A stretch of 60,357 nt of DNA, from contig NZ_LSNE01000009.1 of NCBI RefSeq assembly GCF_001565895.1, forward strand, positions 96,670 to 157,026. Direction: 5' to 3'. This document shows positions 17,265-26,198 of the stretch, in pieces; positions within the stretch are counted from its first letter, which is position 1; each line of letters opens with the position of its first letter. Position numbers and translations under genes: made by a program. Under the pieces are notes generated by a model. The model saw nothing but the letters and a program-made list of their open reading frames with translations, made no database searches and had not been told where the DNA came from. This DNA comes from Paraglaciecola hydrolytica. Its GTDB lineage: Bacteria; Pseudomonadota; Gammaproteobacteria; Enterobacterales; Alteromonadaceae.

Positions 17265-20200
17265 ATGCCAAAACGTACCGACATAAAAAGCATCCTGATC
17301 TTAGGCGCTGGGCCCATCGTTATAGGTCAAGCCTGTGAGTTTGACTATTCAGGCGCACAAGCCTGTAAAGCCCTTAGAGAAGAGGGGATCCGCGTCATCC
17401 TAGTAAACTCTAATCCAGCGACTATCATGACCGATCCAGACATGGCCGATGCGACTTATATCGAACCAATCCATTGGGAAGTGGTTAAAAAGATCATCGA
17501 GAAAGAACGTCCCGATGCGATTTTGCCGACCATGGGTGGGCAAACCGCGCTTAACTGTGCGCTGGATTTGAACAAGCATGGTGTGTTGGAAGAGTTTGGT
17601 GTGGAAATGATTGGTGCCACGGCCGATGCTATTGATAAAGCGGAAGACAGAGAACGTTTCGACAAAGCCATGAAATCTATCGGTTTAGCTTGTCCGGTGG
17701 CTGAAATTGCTCACTCTATGGAACAAGCTTTTGATGTCAGTACCCGTATTGGTTTCCCTTGTATTATCCGTCCTTCATTTACCATGGGCGGCTCTGGCGG
17801 CGGTATTGCTTATAACCGTGATGAGTTTGAAGAAATTTGTCGTCGTGGCTTAGATTTATCTCCTACCAACGAATTGCTAATCGATGAATCGTTAATTGGT
17901 TGGAAAGAGTACGAAATGGAAGTGGTACGTGATAAGGCAGATAACTGTATTATCGTGTGTACCATCGAAAACTTCGATCCAATGGGCGTGCATACAGGTG
18001 ACTCGATTACCGTAGCACCAGCACAAACCCTGACTGACAAAGAATTCCAGATCATGCGTAACGCTGCGATTGCGGTATTACGTGAAATCGGCGTGGAAAC
18101 GGGTGGTTCAAACGTACAGTTTGGGGTTGATCCTAAGACTGGCCGTTTAGTGGTTATCGAGATGAACCCAAGGGTATCGCGTTCATCTGCTCTTGCTTCT
18201 AAAGCAACAGGTTTCCCTATTGCTAAAGTGGCAGCCAAACTGGCCATTGGTTATACCCTAGATGAGTTAGCGAACGACATTACTGGCGGATTAACTCCAG
18301 CGTCTTTCGAACCTGCTATCGATTATGTCGTAACTAAGATCCCCCGTTTTAACTTTGAAAAATTTGCTGGTGCTAATGATCGTTTAACTACTCAAATGAA
18401 GTCAGTGGGTGAGGTAATGGCCATTGGTCGTAACCAACAAGAATCTTTACAAAAAGCCCTACGTGGTTTGGAAGTAGGGGTTAACGGCCTAGATTCCATT
18501 ATTGATATTAACGACCCTAACGCTAAAGCTATCATCGTTCGTGAATTACGCGAACCTGGTGCTGAGCGTATCTGGTACATCGCTGATGCTATGCGCATGG
18601 GTATGTCGGTGGATGAAATATTTACCTTAACCAATATCGATCGTTGGTATTTAATCCAAATCGAAGAGTTGGTCATCCTTGAGCAACAAATTACTGACGT
18701 GGGTTTGTCGGGCATTGATTACGAACTAATGCGTACCCTAAAACGTAAAGGTTTTGCCGATGCACGTATTGCTGATTTAACCGGTGTTGACGAGGCTGAC
18801 GTGCGTGAAGCCCGTCGTAACTTTGATATTCATCCAGTGTATAAACGGGTTGATACTTGTGCGGCAGAATTTTCTAGCAACACGGCTTATATGTATTCCA
18901 CTTACGATGAAGAGTGTGAATCTAACCCCACTGACAATAAAAAGATCATGGTATTAGGCGGTGGTCCAAACCGTATCGGTCAGGGCATAGAATTTGATTA
19001 TTGCTGTGTACACGCGGCTTTAGCTTTACGTGAAGACGGTTACGAAACCATTATGGTTAACTGTAACCCTGAAACCGTTTCTACCGATTATGACACTTCA
19101 GATCGCCTATATTTTGAATCAGTGACCTTAGAAGATGTATTAGAAATCGTACGTATCGAAAAACCAGTTGGCGTAATCGTGCAATATGGTGGTCAAACTC
19201 CACTTAAATTAGCGCGCGCATTAGAAGCCGCGGGTGTACCTATTATCGGTACTTCTCCTGATGCTATAGATAAAGCCGAAGATCGTGAACGTTTCCAAAA
19301 AATGGTTAACAAGCTTAATCTTAAACAACCGGCTAATGCCACGGTAAGCAACCTAGAGCAGGCGCTTGTTGCCGCTGAAAAAATCGGTTTCCCCTTGGTT
19401 GTGCGCCCGTCCTATGTGTTAGGTGGTCGTGCCATGGAAATCGTCTATGACATTAAAGATTTAACCCGTTACTTAAAAAATGCGGTAAAAGTATCTAATG
19501 ATGCCCCTGTATTGCTAGACCGTTTCCTTGACGATGCTATTGAAGTAGACGTTGATGCCATCTGTGACGGTAAAGAGGTAGTGATCGGCGGTATTATGGA
19601 GCATATTGAACAAGCGGGTGTGCACTCGGGTGATTCTGCCTGTTCTCTACCACCTTATTCTTTAAGTCCGGCCATTCAAGATGTAATGCGTGAGCAAGTT
19701 AAGGCGATGGCCCTGGAATTAGGTGTTATCGGTTTAATGAATACCCAGTTTGCCGTCAAAGATAATCAGGTTTACTTGATTGAAGTCAATCCACGTGCCG
19801 CTCGTACCGTACCTTTTGTGTCTAAAGCCACAGGTATGGCTCTAGCCAAAATTGGTGCTCGTTGTATGGTTGGCCAATCACTGGCGTCACAAGGTATTAC
19901 CAAAGAGATTATCCCGCCGTTTTATTCGGTTAAAGAAGTGGTACTGCCTTTTGCTAAGTTCCAAGGTGTTGATCCCTTGCTTGGGCCAGAAATGCGCTCA
20001 ACCGGCGAAGTGATGGGCGTGGGTGATACCTTTGTTGAAGCCTATGCCAAAGCTAACTTGGGCGCGAGCCAACCCATTCCCGTGGGCGGTAAAGCCTTAA
20101 TGTCAGTGCGCTTGAACGACAAAAATCGCGTGATTGAACTGGGCCAAAAAATGTTAGCCAAAGGTTTTACCTTAGAAGCAACTAGCGGCACGGCTGATGT

Positions 20201-20486
20201 ATTAAATAAAGCCGGTGTGACTTGTAGCGTAGTAAACAAGTTAAGCGAAGGTCGTCCGAATATCGTTGATGCCATCAAAAACCGTGAATATTGTTACATC
20301 ATCAATACCACTGAGGGGCGCCAAGCCATTGATGACTCAGTGTATATTCGTCGTGAAGCCTTACTCAATAAAGTACCGTATACCACTACGATGAATGCGG
20401 CGTTTGCTACGGTTAATGCCAATAAAGCAGAAGATCGTGCGCGTGTAACATCAGTCCAAGAGTTGCACAAACGTATAAACGCTTAA
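17265..20486 (+). CDS. carB: Carbamoyl-phosphate synthase large subunit
   Basis: CarB makes carbamoyl phosphate from bicarbonate, two ATP and ammonia delivered by CarA. It contains two homologous halves, each with an ATP-grasp domain: [20 protein letters not shown] at the start of the first and [20 protein letters not shown] near residue 560 for the second. A C-terminal allosteric MGS-like domain lies at about 940-1073 ([13 protein letters not shown]). Length, 1073 residues, equals the E. coli protein. It forms an operon with carA. Confidence 0.98.
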   Translation: MPKRTDIKSILILGAGPIVIGQACEFDYSGAQACKALREEGIRVILVNSNPATIMTDPDMADATYIEPIHWEVVKKIIEKERPDAILPTMGGQTALNCALDLNKHGVLEEFGVEMIGATADAIDKAEDRERFDKAMKSIGLACPVAEIAHSMEQAFDVSTRIGFPCIIRPSFTMGGSGGGIAYNRDEFEEICRRGLDLSPTNELLIDESLIGWKEYEMEVVRDKADNCIIVCTIENFDPMGVHTGDSITVAPAQTLTDKEFQIMRNAAIAVLREIGVETGGSNVQFGVDPKTGRLVVIEMNPRVSRSSALASKATGFPIAKVAAKLAIGYTLDELANDITGGLTPASFEPAIDYVVTKIPRFNFEKFAGANDRLTTQMKSVGEVMAIGRNQQESLQKALRGLEVGVNGLDSIIDINDPNAKAIIVRELREPGAERIWYIADAMRMGMSVDEIFTLTNIDRWYLIQIEELVILEQQITDVGLSGIDYELMRTLKRKGFADARIADLTGVDEADVREARRNFDIHPVYKRVDTCAAEFSSNTAYMYSTYDEECESNPTDNKKIMVLGGGPNRIGQGIEFDYCCVHAALALREDGYETIMVNCNPETVSTDYDTSDRLYFESVTLEDVLEIVRIEKPVGVIVQYGGQTPLKLARALEAAGVPIIGTSPDAIDKAEDRERFQKMVNKLNLKQPANATVSNLEQALVAAEKIGFPLVVRPSYVLGGRAMEIVYDIKDLTRYLKNAVKVSNDAPVLLDRFLDDAIEVDVDAICDGKEVVIGGIMEHIEQAGVHSGDSACSLPPYSLSPAIQDVMREQVKAMALELGVIGLMNTQFAVKDNQVYLIEVNPRAARTVPFVSKATGMALAKIGARCMVGQSLASQGITKEIIPPFYSVKEVVLPFAKFQGVDPLLGPEMRSTGEVMGVGDTFVEAYAKANLGASQPIPVGGKALMSVRLNDKNRVIELGQKMLAKGFTLEATSGTADVLNKAGVTCSVVNKLSEGRPNIVDAIKNREYCYIINTTEGRQAIDDSVYIRREALLNKVPYTTTMNAAFATVNANKAEDRARVTSVQELHKRINA

Positions 20487-20491
20487 TCTGA

Positions 20492-20522
20492 GTGCTGGCC
20501 AGAACTCATTTCTGGTCAGCGC
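20492..20522 (+). terminator. Strong stem-loop after carB
   Basis: GCTGGCCAGAA (20494-20504) pairs with TTCTGGTCAGC (20510-20520) with one G-U pair and a 5-base loop, extendable by neighbouring bases. It starts only a few bases after the carB stop. No T-run follows, so it may protect the 3' end or give rho-linked termination before greA. Confidence 0.5.
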
Positions 20523-20600
20523 TTGAAAATTGTAAATTAGCACCTATGTTTGACTGCTAAGCAATATACCTGATTATCCAACAAAGTGAGTTGTTGAACT

Positions 20601-21077
20601 ATGAATCAATACCCAATGACAGCCAAAGGCGCAGAATTGCTGCGTGAAGAGCTGCAACATTTAAAGTCAGTCAAAAGACCGCAAATTATTAAATCTATTG
20701 CCGAAGCGCGTGAGCATGGTGATTTAAAAGAAAATGCCGAATACCACGCTGCCCGTGAGCAACAAAGTTTTTGCGAAGGCCGTATTCAGGATATCGAAGG
20801 TAAATTATCGAATATTCAAATTATCGATGTCACCAAAATGGCCAATAATGGCAAAGTGATTTTTGGGGCTACCGTTACGATAGTTAATCTAAGTAACGAT
20901 GAAGAGATCACCTATAAAATAGTGGGTGAAGATGAAGCCGATATTAAAAATAACTTAATTTCTTATGGCTCTCCCATTGCCCGTGGTTTGATTGGTAAGT
21001 CGCTAGACGATATCGTCAATATTCAAACACCTAAAGGCAGTATTGAGTTCGAAATCTCTGCAGTAGAATATATTTAA
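20601..21077 (+). CDS. greA: Transcription elongation factor GreA
   Basis: GreA rescues backtracked RNA polymerase by stimulating transcript cleavage. The N-terminal coiled coil ([20 protein letters not shown]) carries the conserved tip [17 protein letters not shown] near residues 39-55, with the acidic pair (D, E) that reaches the catalytic centre. The C-terminal FKBP-like domain ends [12 protein letters not shown]. Length is 158 residues, as in E. coli. It follows carB after 114 bases and ends before a strong terminator. Confidence 0.98.
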   Translation: MNQYPMTAKGAELLREELQHLKSVKRPQIIKSIAEAREHGDLKENAEYHAAREQQSFCEGRIQDIEGKLSNIQIIDVTKMANNGKVIFGATVTIVNLSNDEEITYKIVGEDEADIKNNLISYGSPIARGLIGKSLDDIVNIQTPKGSIEFEISAVEYI

Positions 21078-21109
21078 ACGCGAGTTAAATTGTTTTATCA
21101 ATAATTCAG

Positions 21110-21133
21110 AAAGAGGCCATTGGCCTCTTTTTA
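21110..21133 (+). terminator. Intrinsic terminator of greA
   Basis: AAAGAGGCC (21110-21118), loop ATT and GGCCTCTTT (21122-21130), continuing into TTTTT. A perfect 9-bp GC-rich stem with T-run 32 bases after the greA stop. Confidence 0.9.
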
Positions 21134-21310
21134 ATATTAGATATTTAATTAGTGCCTATGAATCGATATTAGTCAGTCACTTATTGTGCTGTTTTAACGT
21201 TTTGCGGCCACTTTAGCAAACAAGGTTTATTCGCCATTCCGTACTTTCATACCTTGCACTGAAAATTGATTGGTGAGCAGTTACACAATGTTGATACAGA
21301 TTCCTAAGCT

Positions 21311-23194
21311 TTAGATCCTGCAATATTGTGGTTTATAAGCCGTTTCCTTTGTCATTTCTATAACGTTGCCACAAGAGCCATTTTGACAGGCTTGATAAGC
21401 AATTCTATCAGCGCTATTAACAACATAGATTGGATCGTCAACCGTCTTAATAAAAGTCGCGTTGCTTGCTGTTATTTCACCTTCCCCTTTGTATGAATAA
21501 ATATTGTATTCAATACCGACAATCTGTGTGCCGATTGATCCAAACTCGGCTTGATACAAATTACAAACAGGAATTAATTTATCCATTTCCTCAAGGTATC
21601 GAGTATCAGTGTTGTTTTCGTAAACGTGCGCTACTTGTGAAGCGTTAACTCTAAACAAGTTGTCTATGGCCATCAAACTGGCTAATGCGTCTACTGTGCC
21701 TTTACCGCAACCTAATATTTTACAATCGGAAGGCAAACCCTTTTTGTTTAATAAAATGTCGTATGAATTAGCCTCTAAAATTCTTTCAATCTGTAAAGGG
21801 GTTAATTCAGGGTATTTCATTTTTAAACCTGCTGCTATTGAAGCAACTAATGGTGTCGCAAATGATGTTCCATTCGTTGCTTTGTATTCACTTGAAAGTT
21901 GAGTTGGATCTTCATTTGGAACCGCAACAACAATACCTGTTCCTGCTGCAGTAATATCAACTGCGCTTCCATAGTTTGAAAAATCACTTTTATCTTCGGT
22001 ATGTGGGGCAACTGAACCGACTGTAATTGTGTTTTTACAATTGGCTGGACTAATGTTTTCCGCTTCCATTCTCTCATTACCTGCGGCTACAACAACCACT
22101 ATTCCTTGTTCTACCGCAAAATCAATAACCTCTTGATAAAACTCGCTACAACCTGCTGAATTACCACCACCTAAACTTACATTGATGATATCAACTTTTT
22201 GATCAATGTTAGGTATTCCCGCTACTTCTCCACCTGCTGCCCAAACAATACCGTCATAAATATCATTTTGACCACAACCTTTATAATGACAAACTTTGGC
22301 AAAAATTAATGATATATCGTCGCTGTTTAATGCGCCCGTCATGCCAAGCCCGTTATCAGTGTATGCGCCTATAACTGAGGCCACGGCTGTTCCATGTTCC
22401 ATCATTTTAAACTCGCCCGTATCGGGGTCTATGTTGCCATCTGTATGGTCTGCCACTCTATCAACCGTAACTGGTTCGCCTTGTAAATTAGGGACAAAAG
22501 AAACAAAACTATAACCACCATCAACAGGTAAATCTTCGTGGTTAGACGATCCACTATCAATAATGGCTATTCTTACTTTTCTACCTAGTTTGTTCTCAAT
22601 ATTTTGCTTAAACAATTCAAAGTTTGAGTTCGCTTTATTTTCATCAAAAGAACCAAAATAAGATTGACTGTTATACCAAGGATCATTGAAGAATGTCCCT
22701 GACCAGTTGGCAGATACGACACTGGTAGTTTCGGACTTTTTTACATTGAATGCCTCATTTACCTGTGCTTTTTTAACTTCTTGAAGCGCTTTAAACTCTT
22801 TCATAAAATCATTAACAGATTTTGTTGTTGTGATCTCAATTAAATCATTCCCTAATGACATTGTTCTTAAATGTCTTATTTTTGCGCCTAAATTATTTTC
22901 AAGTTTTTCAATTAAATTATAAGCGGCATCTTCATATATATTTTTTTCAATGTTGTATGCTTGCTCCATTAAGTTATCAAACTCGCCTTCATCCCCTGTG
23001 CTTTTATATTCAGGAATATTAATTAATATTTTATGGTGGTGAGGATTAGTGAACTTAACAATCACTTGGAAAACATTACTGTCATCCACTCTTTTCATTA
23101 AAACATTGCGTAAATCAAGTTCGCCATTGTCTTTTGCTGAAACGCTTAATGCTGTGATTAAAACGGTGATAAATACTATAAATAATTTTTTCAT
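21311..23194 (-). CDS. Subtilisin-like (S8) secreted serine protease
   Basis: With the ATG at 23194 this is a 627-residue exported protease. A signal peptide (residues 1-20, ending SVSA) precedes an inhibitor-like propeptide up to about residue 160. The catalytic domain has Asp213 (IAIIDSGSS), His267 (MEHGTAVAS), oxyanion Asn373 (VAAGNER) and Ser444 (NGTSFATPLV), a complete triad. About 120 further residues with cysteine pairs follow and are unassigned. An upstream in-frame start would add 12 residues before the signal peptide. It lies 25 bases after the lipoprotein gene, so the two are one operon. The DNA is visibly AT-richer than the core genes around it. The substrate may be the neighbouring lipoprotein, but this is only a suggestion. 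Confidence 0.92.
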   Translation of the reverse strand: MKKLFIVFITVLITALSVSAKDNGELDLRNVLMKRVDDSNVFQVIVKFTNPHHHKILINIPEYKSTGDEGEFDNLMEQAYNIEKNIYEDAAYNLIEKLENNLGAKIRHLRTMSLGNDLIEITTTKSVNDFMKEFKALQEVKKAQVNEAFNVKKSETTSVVSANWSGTFFNDPWYNSQSYFGSFDENKANSNFELFKQNIENKLGRKVRIAIIDSGSSNHEDLPVDGGYSFVSFVPNLQGEPVTVDRVADHTDGNIDPDTGEFKMMEHGTAVASVIGAYTDNGLGMTGALNSDDISLIFAKVCHYKGCGQNDIYDGIVWAAGGEVAGIPNIDQKVDIINVSLGGGNSAGCSEFYQEVIDFAVEQGIVVVVAAGNERMEAENISPANCKNTITVGSVAPHTEDKSDFSNYGSAVDITAAGTGIVVAVPNEDPTQLSSEYKATNGTSFATPLVASIAAGLKMKYPELTPLQIERILEANSYDILLNKKGLPSDCKILGCGKGTVDALASLMAIDNLFRVNASQVAHVYENNTDTRYLEEMDKLIPVCNLYQAEFGSIGTQIVGIEYNIYSYKGEGEITASNATFIKTVDDPIYVVNSADRIAYQACQNGSCGNVIEMTKETAYKPQYCRI

Positions 23195-23219
23195 TTTGAT
23201 ATCTCGCTTAATTTTTAAA

Positions 23220-25112
23220 TTAGTTAACAAAGTCAGTAGTGTTTGTTCTTTGTGATAACGCTCTTAATAACTTATATTTATCACTGTAAACCCACTTATT
23301 ACTTTTGTTATATTCACCATATTGGGCATTACCGATAAACCGTGAAAAGAATGTTTTATCTTCGTCTAACCATTCATAATCTTTACTAAACTCAACTGTA
23401 AATAATTTGTCATCAAGTGCGGCTAACTCATTAATAATTGGAACAATCGCTTCACCTGTATTGACCAAGTTTTCAAGGAATGAATTAAATAAGGAGTTAT
23501 ATGATCCAAGTAGTCCATCGTCTGTTTCAAATTCACCTGTATCAACTGATAATTGAATACCACCGATATATTGTAAAATGATTGAATAAGCGGCTCTGTT
23601 ATCACCATATAATTTATTTTCATACTGTTCTTTTTGTAATGAGTTAATCTTTCCGATATTAAATAAATAGTCAGTGTAGAAATAACCTAATAAATTATAT
23701 TCTCTGGTTTGATAATATGAATTTTCATATTTCAATTTCATTTTTAGGGCTTCACGATTAATTTCAGTATCAATATTCGCAATAACCATTATTTCTAAAT
23801 TAACTTGTATTAATATGCTGCCATCAAAGAATTGAGCCGCAAATCCGTATGTTTCGCCATAATCACCTACATCATTGGCGGTAATGGTGAATAAGCCGTT
23901 TTCATGTGATATTGATACTTCATCCATATCGCCATACCAGTATTCAATTTTTTCAAACTTAACGTTCTCTGGAAGATCGTCTTTAATGGTGTATGAAAGT
24001 GTTTTTGTTGAATTTTTACCTATCTTGAAAAAAGGTCTATCAAACTCACCAAGTATGATTTGTGCTTCTTCTGTGTTTTGTTCTAAAAAATTCATACTTA
24101 CAGTGGTCGGTTGGCTGTTGTTTTTTCCGTCATTAACCAAGAAGGAAAATATGGCAATACCGTCTTTACCTACAAAACCTGTTTTGACTTTTAACCATCT
24201 ATTTTTACAATCAAATTGATAAGTGAAAGTATCAGGAAGGTTAAAGGTGTCTTGTATATCAAAACGACAATCAAAATTGGTATCTCCATCCTCGTCAGTA
24301 ATGGTAAAGGTGTAGAAATACTCTTCGTCCGATGACATAGAGATAAGTAAACCCTTTCCATCTTTATCTTCGTTAAACCTCACTTTTGGGGCATAGTCAT
24401 TTTTTGGTGTTGTATCTTCAATAACATTCACCGTAAAACTAAATGCTTCGCTTCTATTGCCGTGAATATCGGCTACTGACCACTTAACTGTTTTAAGTCC
24501 TACGGTATCGCCCCTAACGTCAAACCATCCGTCAAATGGTTCCACATATAAGCCTTCGTCGGCTTGAAATTGTAAAGAACTCACATCAATCTGATCTCCG
24601 TCTGGATCAAGAACTGTGTAGCCAATAAAACCTATTTTTTCACCGACCTTCACTTCCAAAGGCGTAGAATCCATAGTAATAACAGGTGCGCCATTAATGA
24701 CCTGAATAATGTTCTTAACCGTTAAGGACAAGGTTTTTGTTGTGCTGGCCTTACCATCACTTGCTACCACTTGAATTGTGGTATTTTGCGTTGCTTCTAC
24801 TTCGCTTGCGGTAAGAGTAAGCGTTGAACCATTAATACTTGTAGTAAGGTAATTGTGTGTCTCATTTACCGTAATATTGACGTTATCACCGTCTACATCT
24901 GAAAATTGTAAGGCCACTTCAACAGACGTGTTTTCGTCCATTGTGATAGTTGAAGGACTCATCGTTAAGGTTGGTGCCGTGTTAGTTGGTTGTGGCGTTG
25001 TGGGCGTTGTGGGCGTTGTGGGCTTTGTGGGTGTGCTGCTGCCTGAACCGCCACCTCCACATCCGCCTAAAAGTAATATCAATAAAATCGAGTGAAACAG
25101 CTGTTTGCCCAT
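23220..25112 (-). CDS. Lipoprotein with Ig/cadherin-like repeats
   Basis: A 630-residue lipoprotein. The signal peptide ends in the lipobox LLGGC with Cys18, followed by a Gly/Ser and Thr/Pro-rich linker (TPTTPTTPTTP) that would extend the rest away from the membrane. At least three Ig/cadherin-like beta modules follow. They show FSDVDGDNVNITV at about 70-83, LDPDGDQIDVSSL near 180 and ITDEDGDTNFDC near 275, the DxDGD pattern of calcium-binding repeats. The last 200 residues are helical and unlike any family I know (EINREALKMKLKYENSYYQT). It is co-transcribed with the S8 protease. A surface adhesion or protease-processed role is possible but unproven. Confidence 0.85.
   Translation of the reverse strand: MGKQLFHSILLILLLGGCGGGGSGSSTPTKPTTPTTPTTPQPTNTAPTLTMSPSTITMDENTSVEVALQFSDVDGDNVNITVNETHNYLTTSINGSTLTLTASEVEATQNTTIQVVASDGKASTTKTLSLTVKNIIQVINGAPVITMDSTPLEVKVGEKIGFIGYTVLDPDGDQIDVSSLQFQADEGLYVEPFDGWFDVRGDTVGLKTVKWSVADIHGNRSEAFSFTVNVIEDTTPKNDYAPKVRFNEDKDGKGLLISMSSDEEYFYTFTITDEDGDTNFDCRFDIQDTFNLPDTFTYQFDCKNRWLKVKTGFVGKDGIAIFSFLVNDGKNNSQPTTVSMNFLEQNTEEAQIILGEFDRPFFKIGKNSTKTLSYTIKDDLPENVKFEKIEYWYGDMDEVSISHENGLFTITANDVGDYGETYGFAAQFFDGSILIQVNLEIMVIANIDTEINREALKMKLKYENSYYQTREYNLLGYFYTDYLFNIGKINSLQKEQYENKLYGDNRAAYSIILQYIGGIQLSVDTGEFETDDGLLGSYNSLFNSFLENLVNTGEAIVPIINELAALDDKLFTVEFSKDYEWLDEDKTFFSRFIGNAQYGEYNKSNKWVYSDKYKLLRALSQRTNTTDFVN
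24994..25029 (-). repeat. Tandem repeat of a 9-bp unit coding a Thr/Pro linker
   Basis: Four consecutive copies of GGCGTTGTG on the plus strand, the last with one mismatch. They encode the TPT-TPT linker after the lipobox. Being a multiple of three, copy-number change would alter linker length without a frameshift. Confidence 0.85.
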
Positions 25113-25289
25113 ACATACATCCTCTTTTTAAGTGCATGTCGAGCATCTACAAAATCAACTTACTAAAAAAGCTACGCAGCTTTCATCCATTACCGTAAAT
25201 AAAAATTAAAAAAATATTTTGCCGAGCCATTATGGTTTATAGCAAAAATTACGTATCTATTTTATTAGGAGGATCTTTTGCCAAGATGT

Positions 25290-25311
25290 TACCTCAACAC
25301 TATTTGAGGTA
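25290..25311 (+). promoter_or_regulatory. Inverted repeat covering the ribosome-binding site of the next gene
   Basis: TACCTCAA (25290-25297) and TTGAGGTA (25304-25311) form a perfect 8-bp stem with a 6-base loop. GAGG inside the right arm is the likely Shine-Dalgarno for the ATG at 25320, so folding would hide it. A second strong AGGAGG at 25267-25272 lies further upstream. Confidence 0.5.
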
Positions 25312-25319
25312 TAGCGACA

Positions 25320-26198
25320 ATGGATGAAAATGCAGTCAATCAACTCATCAACGAAGAAATGAAACAAATTGCTGTAGCTAAGGCGATTAAAAAGAAATTA
25401 TTCAACGATATACATGTTTTACAAAAAAGCGATATTTTCTCTAAGTATTACAATAGTAAAGGGAAAGGAAAAAAGGAAAACATGCAAATTGAATGGAAGC
25501 ATTTTATCGTCGAAGAACATGAAAAAGATAAAACCAGTCGCACCATTGTTAACCAACGAAAAGGTACCACACGTAATGGTAATAGTTATGTTAAAGACGT
25601 TAATGTAAAAACGATTGTAACTCAGTATGACTATATCAAAGTAAAAAATGACAAAAACGAGGTGTTTAACTATCGACTGGTCGATTTAAACATGGCTAAG
25701 TTATCGGTGGGGCAAATTGTCAGTTTAGGTTGGATCTATCATAAGCAAGGCGAAAATCAGCCAGACTCGGTGATTGAACAGGGTGCCAGCTTTGGTCAAA
25801 TGTGGCAAGACGACGTTCAGCCAATGGTCTGTGTGCATCATAGTGATGGCGAAAAATCCCATGAGTTGACCTATCAAGGCATGTCTGCAAGAGATCTATT
25901 TGATCATGTTCACAGCAATTCAATCGGCCTTTGGCATTTGTTGTGGATATTGCCAATTATCTTAATGTTTAATATTAACTGGAAAAACGACAATGAGGCA
26001 CTCATGGTTTTGTGGTTAGTAGGTGGGGGCATTGTTAGCGCAATAACAATGGCAATTAAACGCCATCGCAACGGAGATAAAATGTTTAAAACCTTTTTAG
26101 CTTGGTACGATACTTCGGCTAAACATGCCTTTAAAGTCGGCTCTGAGGCACTATTGATTTTACAAGAACAATTCAGTTCATCTAGGGTAAAAGGATAA
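25320..26198 (+). CDS. Unknown membrane protein with two C-terminal spans
   Basis: I do not recognise this 292-residue protein. The first 60 residues are charged and helical (MKQIAVAKAIKKKLF, SKGKGKKENMQIEW). A beta-rich middle section (VDLNMAKLSVGQIVSLGWIY) resembles small OB- or SH3-like folds only loosely. Two adjacent membrane segments occur near residues 200-216 (LWHLLWILPIILMF) and 223-242 (LMVLWLVGGGIVSAITM), with a cytosolic tail. It lies divergent to the lipoprotein-protease pair and its 3' end overlaps the kinase gene 3' end by 21 bases. Position alone suggests a link to the sigma/kinase block. Its start may be controlled by a hairpin over the ribosome-binding site. Confidence 0.75.
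   Translation: MDENAVNQLINEEMKQIAVAKAIKKKLFNDIHVLQKSDIFSKYYNSKGKGKKENMQIEWKHFIVEEHEKDKTSRTIVNQRKGTTRNGNSYVKDVNVKTIVTQYDYIKVKNDKNEVFNYRLVDLNMAKLSVGQIVSLGWIYHKQGENQPDSVIEQGASFGQMWQDDVQPMVCVHHSDGEKSHELTYQGMSARDLFDHVHSNSIGLWHLLWILPIILMFNINWKNDNEALMVLWLVGGGIVSAITMAIKRHRNGDKMFKTFLAWYDTSAKHAFKVGSEALLILQEQFSSSRVKG

Noticed and set aside
24994-25029. CRISPR-like direct repeats
   Set aside because: Units are 9 bp, without spacers, inside a coding sequence; no CRISPR array or cas gene was seen anywhere in the window.
24853-25198. Overlapping plus-strand frames rich in Gly-Val or Trp-Ala
   Set aside because: They are shadows of the Thr/Pro repeat of the lipoprotein on the other strand.
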